From: Lachnospiraceae bacterium UBA3401
GTDB lineage: Bacteria > Bacillota > Clostridia > Lachnospirales > Lachnospiraceae
NCBI GenBank assembly: GCA_002358575.1
Contig: DEPD01000178.1
Coordinates: 1 to 22,680 of the forward strand
DNA length: 22,680 bases
Reading direction: 5' to 3'
Under the pieces are notes generated by a model. The model did not search any database. It had not been told where the DNA came from and saw only the letters and a list, made by a program, of their open reading frames with translations. Positions 1 through 6,066 of this stretch are shown in pieces (position 1 is the stretch's first letter; each line of letters opens with the position of its first letter). The position numbers were made by a program, and so were the translations under genes.

Positions 1-30
1 TACACTTATATATTAGGAGGAAGTGGGAAC

Positions 31-195
31 ATGTCAGAGAAACAGAAAAAAATCCTTGAAACTTTTAAGCAGGTATTACCTGAAATGTCTAAAGAAGATC
101 AGAACTATCTTCTTGGATATGGTGAGGGTATGGCGGCAGCGTTGAAGAAAAGAGAAAGTGATGGTGAAGAGGATGGACAAACTGAAAATTTTTGA
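31..195 (+). CDS. Small phage hypothetical protein (54 aa)
   Basis: ATG at 31 follows an AGGAGG ribosome site (15-20) at a good distance, and the frame stays open to TGA at 193-195. The product (begins MSEKQKKILETFKQ, ends DGEEDGQTENF) is charged and probably helical, with no membrane segment. Short proteins of this kind are common beside repressor or antirepressor genes in Firmicutes phages; I know no assigned function. The last 35 bases overlap the following antirepressor gene in another frame, which suggests translational coupling. The strong ribosome site and the overlap are the main reasons to believe it is real. Confidence 0.7.
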   Translation: MSEKQKKILETFKQVLPEMSKEDQNYLLGYGEGMAAALKKRESDGEEDGQTENF

Positions 196-892
196 AAATG
201 CAGAGTTCGGTCAGATAAGGACAATCACTATTGACAATGAACCTTGGTTCTGTGGTAAGGATGTTGCTTCTTCTTTGGGGTATGTAAATACAAAGAAAGC
301 ACTCTTGGATCACTGTAAAGAACCCTGGGTAACGATTTGTGACCTAGGGGTACAGACGGGAACAAAGGCAGACGGAAGTCCAGCAGTTCAGCAAGTAAAG
401 ATGAAGTTTATTGGAGAGCCGAACTTGTACCGCCTGATTACTCACAGTAAACTTCCTTCCTCTGAAAAATTTGAACGGTGGATATTTGAGGAAGTTCTTC
501 CGGCAATCAGAAAAACGGGAAAGTATGAAGTTTCAGGGAAAGAGCAGGAGTACAAACCAACAAGACCGCTTACCAGTGATGATTACATGGATGCTGGAAA
601 AGCAATAGCAAGGTGCGACAATAGACGGCTTCCTATCGTGCTTGACTTATTCAGGAAAGCAGGGCTTGACATCCAGAAAGTTACTGACATTCAGAAGAAA
701 AAGAATCATGAAGAATCTGACAACGAATATTTTATTGGTCTGTTAAACCAGTACGGGTTAAATGAACTGACTGAAAAGTTGGGGATATGCCGGAGTTCTA
801 TTTATTATTACCGGATTGGAAAATACAAACCGAACAAAAAGCGCAAGGAACTAATAATCAAGATTTTAACAGAGGATGGTGAAACGGAATGA
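161..892 (+). CDS. Bro-N family phage antirepressor
   Basis: The N-terminal ~105 residues are a Bro-N domain: the segment LKIFENAEFGQIRTITIDNE, then PWFCGKDVASSLGYVNTKKA, then LITHSKLPSSEKFERWIFEE leading into VLPAIRKTGKY. This domain binds DNA and is typical of phage antirepressors that relieve lysogenic repression. The C-terminal third is not a common KilA-C/ANT domain; residues about 190-235 (around LTEKLGICRSSIYYYRIGKY) look like a second helix-turn-helix. The start is uncertain: GTG 158, ATG 161 and ATG 173 are in frame. The family usually starts near MDKLKIFE (173), but the purine-rich tract before 161 is better spaced. It overlaps the preceding 54-aa gene, and its TGA overlaps an ATG at 889 (ATGA), typical of a phage operon. 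Confidence 0.85.
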   Translation: MVKRMDKLKIFENAEFGQIRTITIDNEPWFCGKDVASSLGYVNTKKALLDHCKEPWVTICDLGVQTGTKADGSPAVQQVKMKFIGEPNLYRLITHSKLPSSEKFERWIFEEVLPAIRKTGKYEVSGKEQEYKPTRPLTSDDYMDAGKAIARCDNRRLPIVLDLFRKAGLDIQKVTDIQKKKNHEESDNEYFIGLLNQYGLNELTEKLGICRSSIYYYRIGKYKPNKKRKELIIKILTEDGETE

Positions 893-1114
893 ACAAAGTT
901 TTAGCTGCTGCAATCGTGCATCACCCCGGTATCTGAACCGGGCACTGATGAACAGCCGGGGTTTGATGGTTATGAATATGACCTGACCCAGTACACCAAG
1001 GATGAATACATTCAGTCGATTGACGAAAAGAACGCATCCTTAGAAGCTGAAATCACAAGTACCCAGTTGGCGTTGTGTGATGTCTATGAAAATGTTAGGT
1101 TAAGAAAGGGGTGA
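889..1114 (+). pseudogene. Deletion scar: leader of one phage gene fused out of frame to the C-terminal end of a tail-associated protein
   Basis: An ATG at 889 overlaps the stop of the antirepressor (ATGA) but its frame closes after 15 codons (MNKVLAAAIVHHPGI, stop 934-936). A different frame then carries a clear protein tail from about 925 to TGA 1112-1114: PGTDEQPGFDGYEYDLTQYT, then KDEYIQSIDEKNASLEAEIT, then STQLALCDVYENVRLRKG. That frame has no start codon, because a TAG closes it upstream. Tails of the form 'coiled coil, TQLALCDVYE' end the structural proteins that precede XkdX-like genes in Firmicutes phages. The simplest reading is a deletion that removed everything between an early gene's start and the 3' end of this tail gene. 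A perfect 6-bp inverted repeat (925-930 with 937-942) marks the junction. Confidence 0.6.
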
Positions 1115-1120
1115 ATGAGA

Positions 1121-1255
1121 ATGGCAGAAGTATACGCAAACTTGATTATCAAGGGAAAAAAGACCATTGGTGAAGTCCCTGAAAAATTGGTGGACGATGT
1201 GAAAGCGGTCTTGACAGAAAAAGGTTTCCCAGAACTTGCAGAAGGTGATAACTGA
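1121..1255 (+). CDS. CD1375/XkdX-like small phage tail-region protein, copy 1 (44 aa)
   Basis: A complete short gene: ATG 1121 is preceded by an AAAGGGGTG ribosome site, and TGA is at 1253-1255. The product starts MAEVYANLIIKGKKTIGEVP and ends LTEKGFPELAEGDN. The pattern 'MA-x-YA-x-LI-x-KGKKT-x-x-x-VPE' is that of the CD1375/XkdX-like mini-proteins encoded between the tail genes and the holin in Clostridia and Bacillus phages. Their molecular role is unknown. The position directly before the holin fits. It is paralogous to the next gene. Family assignment comes from the motif only. Confidence 0.75.
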   Translation: MAEVYANLIIKGKKTIGEVPEKLVDDVKAVLTEKGFPELAEGDN

Positions 1256-1305
1256 TGATTTGTCAGCTTATCATAAAAATTCTATTCAGAAAGGATGTGA
1301 AAGAA

Positions 1306-1431
1306 ATGGCAGTAATCTATGCAACGCTGATTGTAAAGGGCAAGAAGTCTTTTGCAGACGTGCCGGAAAGAATCAAGGAACAGGTCAAAGAAATCCTGAT
1401 TGACCTTGATTGCCCCGAACTGGCAGAGTAG
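1306..1431 (+). CDS. CD1375/XkdX-like small phage tail-region protein, copy 2 (41 aa)
   Basis: ATG 1306 to TAG 1429-1431. The product starts MAVIYATLIVKGKKSFADVP and ends LIDLDCPELAE, matching the preceding gene through most of its length (MA-x-x-YA-x-LI-x-KGKK, then VPE, then PELAE). An in-frame ATG at 1255 overlaps the stop of copy 1 and would add 17 residues. I prefer 1306 because it aligns with the family start and has an AAAGG ribosome site upstream at about 1290-1294. A tandem pair of these mini-genes is less usual than a single copy. Confidence 0.72.
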   Translation: MAVIYATLIVKGKKSFADVPERIKEQVKEILIDLDCPELAE

Positions 1432-1452
1432 TCAGGGGAAGTTTAATCAACT

Positions 1453-1503
1453 GAAAAAACACGCTATATGACGGTTATATGAAGTCATGTGGCGTGTTTT
1501 TTC
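1453..1503. terminator. Strong hairpin terminator between tail-region genes and lysis genes
   Basis: A perfect 12-bp inverted repeat (GAAAAAACACGC at 1453-1464 with its complement at 1492-1503) continues through three wobble or A-T pairs into another 5 bp (1468-1472 with 1484-1488), leaving an 11-nt loop. The A6/U6 flanks make it able to terminate in both directions. It separates the CD1375-like genes from the holin, so lysis genes may have their own promoter or depend on read-through/antitermination. Confidence 0.75.
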
Positions 1504-1537
1504 TTGTCCAAACATCACAAGAAAGAAGGTAAACAGA

Positions 1538-1972
1538 ATGAAGCAGAAAATTTGTGCAGCATTGGGTGCTGTTGGTTCAGCAGCGGCAACTTTATTTGGC
1601 GGGTGGGATGCAGGACTTGCAACCCTTCTGATTTTCATGGGTCTTGACTATGTTTCAGGCTTGGTTGTGGCGGGTGTGTTCCACACAAGCACCAAGACCG
1701 ACACCGGGACACTTGAAAGCAAGGCAGGGTGGAAAGGGTTATGCAGAAAGGTCATGACCCTGTTCTTTGTACTGGTGGCATACCGCCTTGATTTGGTCAT
1801 TGGTACAAACTACATCCGGGATGCAGTAATCATTGCGTTCATCGCCAATGAAACGATTTCCCTTGTGGAAAATGCGGGGCTGATGGGTGTGCCACTTCCG
1901 GCAGTGATTATCAAGGCGGTTGACATTTTGCAGAAAAAGACGGAAAGTGAAGGTGAAGATAAAAATGAGTAA
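1538..1972 (+). CDS. Phage holin (toxin secretion/phage lysis holin family)
   Basis: A 144-aa membrane protein starting MKQKICAALGAVGSAAATLF. Three or so hydrophobic segments are visible: around residues 5-40, 70-95 (VMTLFFVLVAYRLDLVIGT) and 100-130. The motif GLDYVSGLVVAG followed by a TGTLESKAGWKGLCRKV loop is characteristic of the TcdE-like phage holin_4 family, which permeabilises the cell membrane so endolysin can reach peptidoglycan. The tail is charged (ILQKKTESEGEDKNE). ATG 1538 is chosen over the in-frame ATG 1487 because of the GAAGGT ribosome site just upstream, and because 1487 lies within the terminator hairpin. Its stop overlaps the endolysin start by 8 nt, the usual lysis-cassette layout. 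Confidence 0.88.
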   Translation: MKQKICAALGAVGSAAATLFGGWDAGLATLLIFMGLDYVSGLVVAGVFHTSTKTDTGTLESKAGWKGLCRKVMTLFFVLVAYRLDLVIGTNYIRDAVIIAFIANETISLVENAGLMGVPLPAVIIKAVDILQKKTESEGEDKNE

Positions 1973-2408
1973 TTCCAGTTTAGTGACTTATACTAACATA
2001 TCCGGCAACAAGACCAGTCCAAGGAATCATGTGATTGACACCATTACCATTCACTGCATTGTGGGTCAGTGGACTGCAAAACAGGGTTGTGATTATTTTG
2101 CAACCACAGACAGGAGTTGTTCAGCAAATTATGTTGTGGGGAAAGATGGGTCAATCGGTCTTTCCGTTGATGAAGCTGACAGGAGTTGGTGCAGTTCCAA
2201 CGCTGCAAACGATAACAGGGTGGTCACAATCGAAGTTGCAAGTGACACAAAAGACCCTTATGCAGTGACGGATGCAGCATACAATGCACTGATTCAGTTA
2301 GTTGCTGATATTTGCAAGCGTAACGGAATCAGGGAATTGAAATGGAAAGCTGACAAATCCCTGATTGGTCAGGTTGACAAGCAGAACATGACGGTTCACA
2401 GGTTATGA
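1965..2408 (+). pseudogene. Endolysin, N-terminal N-acetylmuramoyl-L-alanine amidase part (truncated)
   Basis: The first 147 residues of an Amidase_2 (T7 lysozyme/PGRP-like) domain: MSNSSLVTYTNISGNKTSPR, then ITIHC with the first zinc histidine (H30), then SANYVVGKDGSIGLSVDEAD, then MTVHR with the second zinc histidine (H145). The domain normally continues into a Cys-Pro-Gly segment that supplies the third zinc ligand. Here the frame stops at 2406-2408 two codons after VHR, so that ligand is lost and activity is doubtful. Immediately downstream, another frame begins in the middle of a different cell-wall hydrolase domain. The start ATG 1965 overlaps the holin stop. I read this as the 5' half of an endolysin damaged by an internal, out-of-frame deletion. 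Confidence 0.82.
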
Positions 2409-2412
2409 CGGT

Positions 2413-3033
2413 TTGAAGGGCTGCGCCGATTACAGGAAAGTAGTGCAAATCATCAAAGATGGCGGTTATGCAACTGCACCCGACTATGTTGAAAAGATTT
2501 GCAGCATCATTGAAAGGTGGAATCTGACCCGGTATGATGTGGATGCTGCTGTTTCCAGTGGCACGGTCAACAGCACAGGTTTCCCGCCTTGTCCCTTTAC
2601 GGTTCAGGTGATTGTGGATGACCTGAATTATAGGGCAAATCCTGAAATGGGTGATAACATCAAGGGACAGACCGGGAAAGGCGTGTTCACAATCGTTGAA
2701 GTCAAGAACGGTTGGGGCAAGTTGAAAAGTGGCGTTGGTTGGATTTACCTTGAAAACCCTGACTACTGCATTATTCAGGGGAACACACAGGCACCCGCAC
2801 CCGCAGCCTTTGAACCTTATATTATCCGGGTGAAGGTTGCTGACCTGAACATCAGGACGGATGCAACCATTGATGCACAGTCCGTTGGGTACACTGGAAA
2901 GGGAACTTTCACCATCGTGGAAGAAAAGACCGGGAAAGTAAACAAGGATGGAACTATTGGTCTTTGGGGTAAACTGAAATCAGGTGCAGGGTGGGTCTGT
3001 CTTGCGTTTGATGCCTATACAGAAAAGGCGTGA
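2413..3033 (+). pseudogene. Endolysin, C-terminal part: end of a glucosaminidase (GH73-like) domain plus two SH3b domains
   Basis: Open from a TTG at 2413 (the frame is free of stops from 2392) to TGA 3031-3033, about 206 aa. It begins LKGCADYRKVVQIIKDGGYA followed by TAPDYVEKICSIIERWNLTR, which resembles the closing helices of a GH73 glucosaminidase domain, without the rest of that domain. Two bacterial SH3 repeats follow (about residues 60-115 and 135-200), each with a '(D)LN-x-R' start and a 'GxWGKLKSG-x-GW' core. These would target the enzyme to the cell wall. There is no good ribosome site, so independent translation is unlikely. It is best read as the severed 3' half of the same endolysin gene. 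The GH73 assignment is from the motif only. Confidence 0.75.
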
Positions 3034-3130
3034 TGGTGTGTTTCTAATTTGTTACTAATTGACACCGTTTTACACAATCTCACGCAATCCCTAAAGCTGA
3101 ACTTTTCAGCAAAATCAGGGGTTTAGCGGG
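3034..3130. other. Prophage right-junction region, no gene
   Basis: No credible reading frame. It contains a short direct repeat (CTAATT twice, 11 nt apart, about 3044-3060) and a nested dyad: GCTGAA 3096-3101 with TTCAGC 3105-3110, flanked by CTAAA 3091-3095 and TTTAG 3122-3126. This is where attR of the prophage would be expected, but without the left end no core repeat can be recognised. Confidence 0.35.
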
Positions 3131-3177
3131 TTGTATTTACTCATATATTTATGGTATAATGTCGACAGACATTATAC
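3131..3177 (+). promoter_or_regulatory. Extended -10 promoter with a 10-bp inverted repeat over the -10
   Basis: TATAAT at 3155-3160 is preceded by TGG (an extended -10) and, at 18 nt, by a weak -35 TTGTAT (3131-3136). The -10 lies in a perfect inverted repeat: GTATAATGTC (3154-3163) and GACATTATAC (3168-3177), 4-nt spacer. The repeat puts a TATAAT on each strand, so it could be an operator, a bidirectional promoter, or both. Expected start near 3167. Confidence 0.6.
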
Positions 3178-3271
3178 ACGCCCGAATGGGCATGAACTTA
3201 CCGTGATTGCGGTAGCAATCATGGTATAAGAATGGGGTTGAAAGCAGTGGTTCTTTCAATCCTGTTTTTTT
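3167..3271 (+). ncRNA. Candidate structured small RNA (unrecognised family)
   Basis: A transcript from the promoter at 3155-3160 would run about 105 nt and end in a near-ideal terminator, with no reading frame in it. Three hairpins are visible: GCCC/GGGC around GAAT (about 3180-3191); a long stem, CTTACCGTGATTGC (3197-3210) with its near-complement ending at 3230, closed by GGTA; and the terminator, 3235-3244 with 3253-3262 followed by seven T. I do not recognise it as 6S, SRP RNA, tmRNA, RNase P or a known riboswitch. It could be a host sRNA at the prophage insertion point or a prophage RNA. Structure and signals are seen; the RNA itself is inferred. Confidence 0.45.
3235..3271 (+). terminator. 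Rho-independent terminator of the candidate small RNA
   Basis: GGGTTGAAAG (3235-3244) pairs with CTTTCAATCC (3253-3262) over 10 bp with one G-U, 8-nt loop, then TG and seven T (3265-3271). Confidence 0.8.
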
Positions 3272-3457
3272 GCGCATAGGTAGCTATTCCTTATGCATAA
3301 AATATAAAGTGCTGAAAGATATCGATATCATGTGATGATTTTTTGTTACAGTTCAGCTTAGGACTGTGCATTACGCTGCAAATTATGACTTTACAAGCTA
3401 CGTAAGAAAGCGCAGTGGTTAAGATGCATCAAGCCATCCGAAGCGATTTTGCATGGC
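3272..3457. other. Gene-free stretch with small palindromes
   Basis: No supported gene. It contains an imperfect hairpin GCATAGG (3274-3280) with CCTTATGC (3289-3296) and a perfect 12-bp palindrome GATATCGATATC (3318-3329). Nothing else stands out. Confidence 0.4.
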
Positions 3458-3486
3458 TTGACGCGTGCTAAGCGGGCTATTATAAA
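3429..3486 (+). promoter_or_regulatory. Promoter of the SpoIID-like gene with an operator-like dyad on the -35
   Basis: TTGACG (3458-3463), 17-nt spacer, TATAAA (3481-3486). A 9-bp perfect inverted repeat TCAAGCCAT (3429-3437) / ATGGCTTGA (3453-3461) overlaps the -35, a position where a repressor would block polymerase. Transcription would start near 3493, shortly before the AGGAGG ribosome site at about 3506-3511. Confidence 0.6.
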
Positions 3487-3579
3487 ATAGACACAGACGC
3501 AATAGAGGAGGAATGAAATATATTTTATGGGAAAGGACTTTTAAAAAGGCTATTTATCATATCGATATGGATTATTATC

Positions 3580-5058
3580 GTGCTTGGTGTTTATCAGTGT
3601 AGCGCCAATTTATCTAACAATGATAAATTTGTTGCAGATACAACGGAGGAGTTCAAGAAGGACAAGAAAGAAGATAAGGCAGATAGAAATGATATGATAC
3701 AGCAAAAATTGTTGGAGGAGAATACAATAAAAACAATCCTAGATGAAAAGGTTCGCGTTCTAATTATGAATCAGGGATACCAGGGTATTTATCATGCAGA
3801 ACTATCTATTGTGTGCAATGAGGGAATTATAGTTGACCGAAATGGTAAATTATTAGAATATCCACCAGATTCAGAAATTACTTTTACCAACAAAGATTTT
3901 GAAGAGAATCAACCGATTTGTATTGTAGGAAAGAATGAGGGCAGGTTACAGATTAAAAATATCAATAGAAATTGTTCTGCACAATATAGGGGAAAGTTGG
4001 AATGTTATGCTGTGCCAGAAGGCATTGTTGTGATCAATGAGCTTTTAGTGGAGGAGTATCTCTATAGTGTTGTTCCAAGCGAGATGCCTTCTACTTATCC
4101 AGAGGAGGCACTGAAAGCACAGGCAATCAGTGCAAGAACATATACTTATTTTCATAAAAAGAGTTATGCGTACCCAGAATGGAAGGCACATATGGATGAT
4201 AGCACTGCATTTCAGGTCTATATGAATTGTGAGGAGAGGCCAAGCGCTGTTCGAGCAGTAGATGAGACAAAAAATCAGGTATTGACTTACAAAGGTGAGA
4301 TTGTAGAGAGTTTTTACTACTCAACTTCAAGCGGTTACAATGGTGGAGCGAGTGTTTGGAATGACAGTCCATCGGCGGCAGATGCGTATTTGATTGAGAC
4401 AGGTGAGGAAATCTATGCAACAGGCAGTACAGAGGGAGAACAGCGTTATCAAATGTTTATTGAGAATGGAAATGAGACAGATATAGAATATAATGATGCA
4501 TGGTATCGTTGGGATTATGATCGAACGCTTGATAAAAATGGAGTGAAGGAGTTATTACAGAATCTTTATCAATTGTCTCAAACACAACCGCAAAAGATTC
4601 GCATTCGGTCGCGTTTTCTGTCTTCTGATCAAATAAAAAATGAGGAGGCAATACAGGATATCCGAATTTTAAGCCGAAAAAAGAGCGGAATGGTGGCAGG
4701 AATTATGATTGAGACAGAACATTTTCGGGTGAGTGTAATGTCCCAACATCTAATTCGCCAGGCGTTGGGCTGTGCTAAGGATACGATTACAAGAAATGAT
4801 GGCAGCAGCTATACAATGGGGGATATGTTGCCAAGCGCATATTTTTACATAGAAAAAATATATGATAAGAATGGAGAAAAGGGGGATACTTTAAAACAGA
4901 TTATTCTGCATGGAGCAGGATATGGGCATGGCTGCGGTATGTCACAAAATGGCGCAAAAGGACTTGCAAAGAAGGGATTAACCGCCGCAGAGATATTAGC
5001 ATATTATTATAAGGGAGAGATAAAGGCTGTTGATGCGATATATCAGACAACCGATTAA
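3580..5058 (+). CDS. SpoIID/LytB-domain protein (peptidoglycan lytic enzyme family); 5' end probably frameshifted
   Basis: The open frame encodes a SpoIID/LytB domain: EEYLYSVVPSEMPSTYPEEA followed by LKAQAISARTYTY carries the conserved V-x-x-EMP motif, whose glutamate is catalytic in SpoIID lytic transglycosylases. DSTAFQVY, YYSTSSGYNGGASVWNDSP and the C-terminal GYGHGCGMSQNGAKGLA are also family signatures. Such enzymes cleave glycan strands outside the membrane, during sporulation in SpoIID itself. The frame is open from 3517 and reads KGLLKRLFIISIWIIIVLGV before GTG 3580, a typical membrane anchor, but that part has no ATG/GTG/TTG in frame. A strong AGGAGG (about 3506-3511) is followed by ATG 3527 in the wrong frame. 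One added A in GGGAAAGG would give MGKGLLKRL in frame, so a 1-nt deletion or sequencing error is likely. It is about 46 nt upstream of the YihY gene, probably one operon. Confidence 0.85.
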   Translation: MLGVYQCSANLSNNDKFVADTTEEFKKDKKEDKADRNDMIQQKLLEENTIKTILDEKVRVLIMNQGYQGIYHAELSIVCNEGIIVDRNGKLLEYPPDSEITFTNKDFEENQPICIVGKNEGRLQIKNINRNCSAQYRGKLECYAVPEGIVVINELLVEEYLYSVVPSEMPSTYPEEALKAQAISARTYTYFHKKSYAYPEWKAHMDDSTAFQVYMNCEERPSAVRAVDETKNQVLTYKGEIVESFYYSTSSGYNGGASVWNDSPSAADAYLIETGEEIYATGSTEGEQRYQMFIENGNETDIEYNDAWYRWDYDRTLDKNGVKELLQNLYQLSQTQPQKIRIRSRFLSSDQIKNEEAIQDIRILSRKKSGMVAGIMIETEHFRVSVMSQHLIRQALGCAKDTITRNDGSSYTMGDMLPSAYFYIEKIYDKNGEKGDTLKQIILHGAGYGHGCGMSQNGAKGLAKKGLTAAEILAYYYKGEIKAVDAIYQTTD

Positions 5059-5104
5059 TGACATATGGCAATATGTCTAATGTGGCGAGAAGGAGCTGTC
5101 CAAA

Positions 5105-5947
5105 ATGTCTGTTTTTACAAAATTATATGGATTACAAAAACAAATACGCAGGGCTTTTCAGGAAGTGGAGGTGGGAACCTACGCTTCTGGTGCTGCGTTC
5201 TTTTTATTCTTATCTTTGATTCCAATGGTGTTAATTGTCAGTGGAATACTACCACATGATGTGATGAATCAGAAGGAGGTAGTAAATATATCGCAAGCGG
5301 TTGTCCCCGAAAAAATTTATCAATTTTTACTTGGAATTGTGGATAGTTACCATGGTAACAATTTAACGCTGTTATCTGTCTCTGCCGTAGTTGTAGTGTG
5401 GTCGGCATCAAAAGGGGTTCTTGCACTGATAAGGGGATTAAATCATATTTATGAAGTGGGTGAGACAAGAGGATATCTTCTGTTAAGGTTAAAAGCGTCG
5501 TTTTATACAATCTTTTTATTGCTTGCTATCTTGCTTTCTGCCGGTGCACTTATTTTTGGAAATACCCTCGCTGGGTGGCTGATTCCAGACAATGGTCTGG
5601 CTGCACATCTGTGGCGCGTTTTTGGAGGAATCAGACATATATTTGTGGCGGGTATGATATCTGTCGTTTTTTGTACAATGTACAGTCTGTTGCCCAATAA
5701 TCATATGGCATGGCGAGAGCACTATCCAGGAGCAGTAGTGACTTCTGTATTCTGGACATTGTATTCTTTTGGATTTTCTGTCTATATTGACTATTTTGGC
5801 GGATTTTCTATGTATGGAAGCCTTACAAGCATTGTAATCGTAATGATCTGGCTGTATTTTTGCATGTATATTTTTTTCTGCGGAGCATTGGTCAATAAGT
5901 GGCTGGTGGATGGGTATGTAGATGATTATCTCTCCCAGATTTTATAA
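5105..5947 (+). CDS. YihY/BrkB family inner-membrane protein
   Basis: A 280-aa polytopic membrane protein with about six hydrophobic segments. The family pattern is clear: an N-terminal amphipathic stretch, then GTYASGAAFFLFLSLIPMVL, a soluble loop, LTLLSVSAVVVVWSASKGVL with ALIRGLNHIYEV, and toward the end PGAVVTSVFWTLYSFGFSVY followed by the YGSLTSIVIVMIWLYFCMYI membrane helix. YihY/BrkB proteins were once annotated as RNase BN; their real function is still unsettled, and transport or envelope roles are proposed. ATG 5105 follows an AAGGAG ribosome site. The short distance to the SpoIID-like gene suggests co-transcription. Confidence 0.92.
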   Translation: MSVFTKLYGLQKQIRRAFQEVEVGTYASGAAFFLFLSLIPMVLIVSGILPHDVMNQKEVVNISQAVVPEKIYQFLLGIVDSYHGNNLTLLSVSAVVVVWSASKGVLALIRGLNHIYEVGETRGYLLLRLKASFYTIFLLLAILLSAGALIFGNTLAGWLIPDNGLAAHLWRVFGGIRHIFVAGMISVVFCTMYSLLPNNHMAWREHYPGAVVTSVFWTLYSFGFSVYIDYFGGFSMYGSLTSIVIVMIWLYFCMYIFFCGALVNKWLVDGYVDDYLSQIL

Positions 5948-5974
5948 ATGCAGAAGAGACAAATTTTGTTTTAC

Positions 5975-6003
5975 TAGACAGATACTGTTTCAGTTGGTAT
6001 AAT
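5975..6003 (+). promoter_or_regulatory. Predicted promoter for the 6067 gene
   Basis: TAGACA (5975-5980), 17-nt spacer, TATAAT (5998-6003) with an extended TGG: five of six -35 and six of six -10 positions match consensus. The TAAGGAA repeat motif begins inside the -10 region. Confidence 0.65.
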
Positions 6004-6066
6004 AAGGAATTGTAGGAAAATCAAAAAATTTGTTTTCTAATAAGTTTTCGACAAGAGGGCGATAGA

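Larger units (their letters stand above)
1..3150. mobile_element. Right end of a decayed prophage (partial, left end outside window)
   Basis: Phage-type genes run without interruption from the left edge to 3033: a small early-type gene, a Bro-N antirepressor, a tail-protein remnant, two CD1375/XkdX-like mini-genes, a holin and an endolysin. Early (antirepressor) and late (tail, lysis) functions are normally far apart in a phage genome. Here they are adjacent, and both the tail gene and the endolysin are broken, so I infer a remnant with large internal deletions. The right boundary is not fixed by a recognised att repeat. I place it between the end of the endolysin (3033) and the promoter at about 3131-3160, because host-type envelope genes follow. 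No integrase is in the window. Confidence 0.8.

Noticed and set aside
1487..1537. Extended holin N-terminus from ATG 1487
   Set aside because: It would lie in the terminator hairpin and has no ribosome site. MKQK at 1538 does.
3167..3271. Identification of the candidate RNA as a riboswitch, 6S RNA, SRP RNA or tRNA-like element
   Set aside because: No conserved motifs of these families could be matched by eye, and the downstream gene is separated by its own promoter and a terminator.
3513..3602. ATG 3513 frame (29 codons) after the AGGAGG
   Set aside because: The ATG is one base from the ribosome site, too close, and the frame closes quickly. More likely incidental to the frameshifted SpoIID start.
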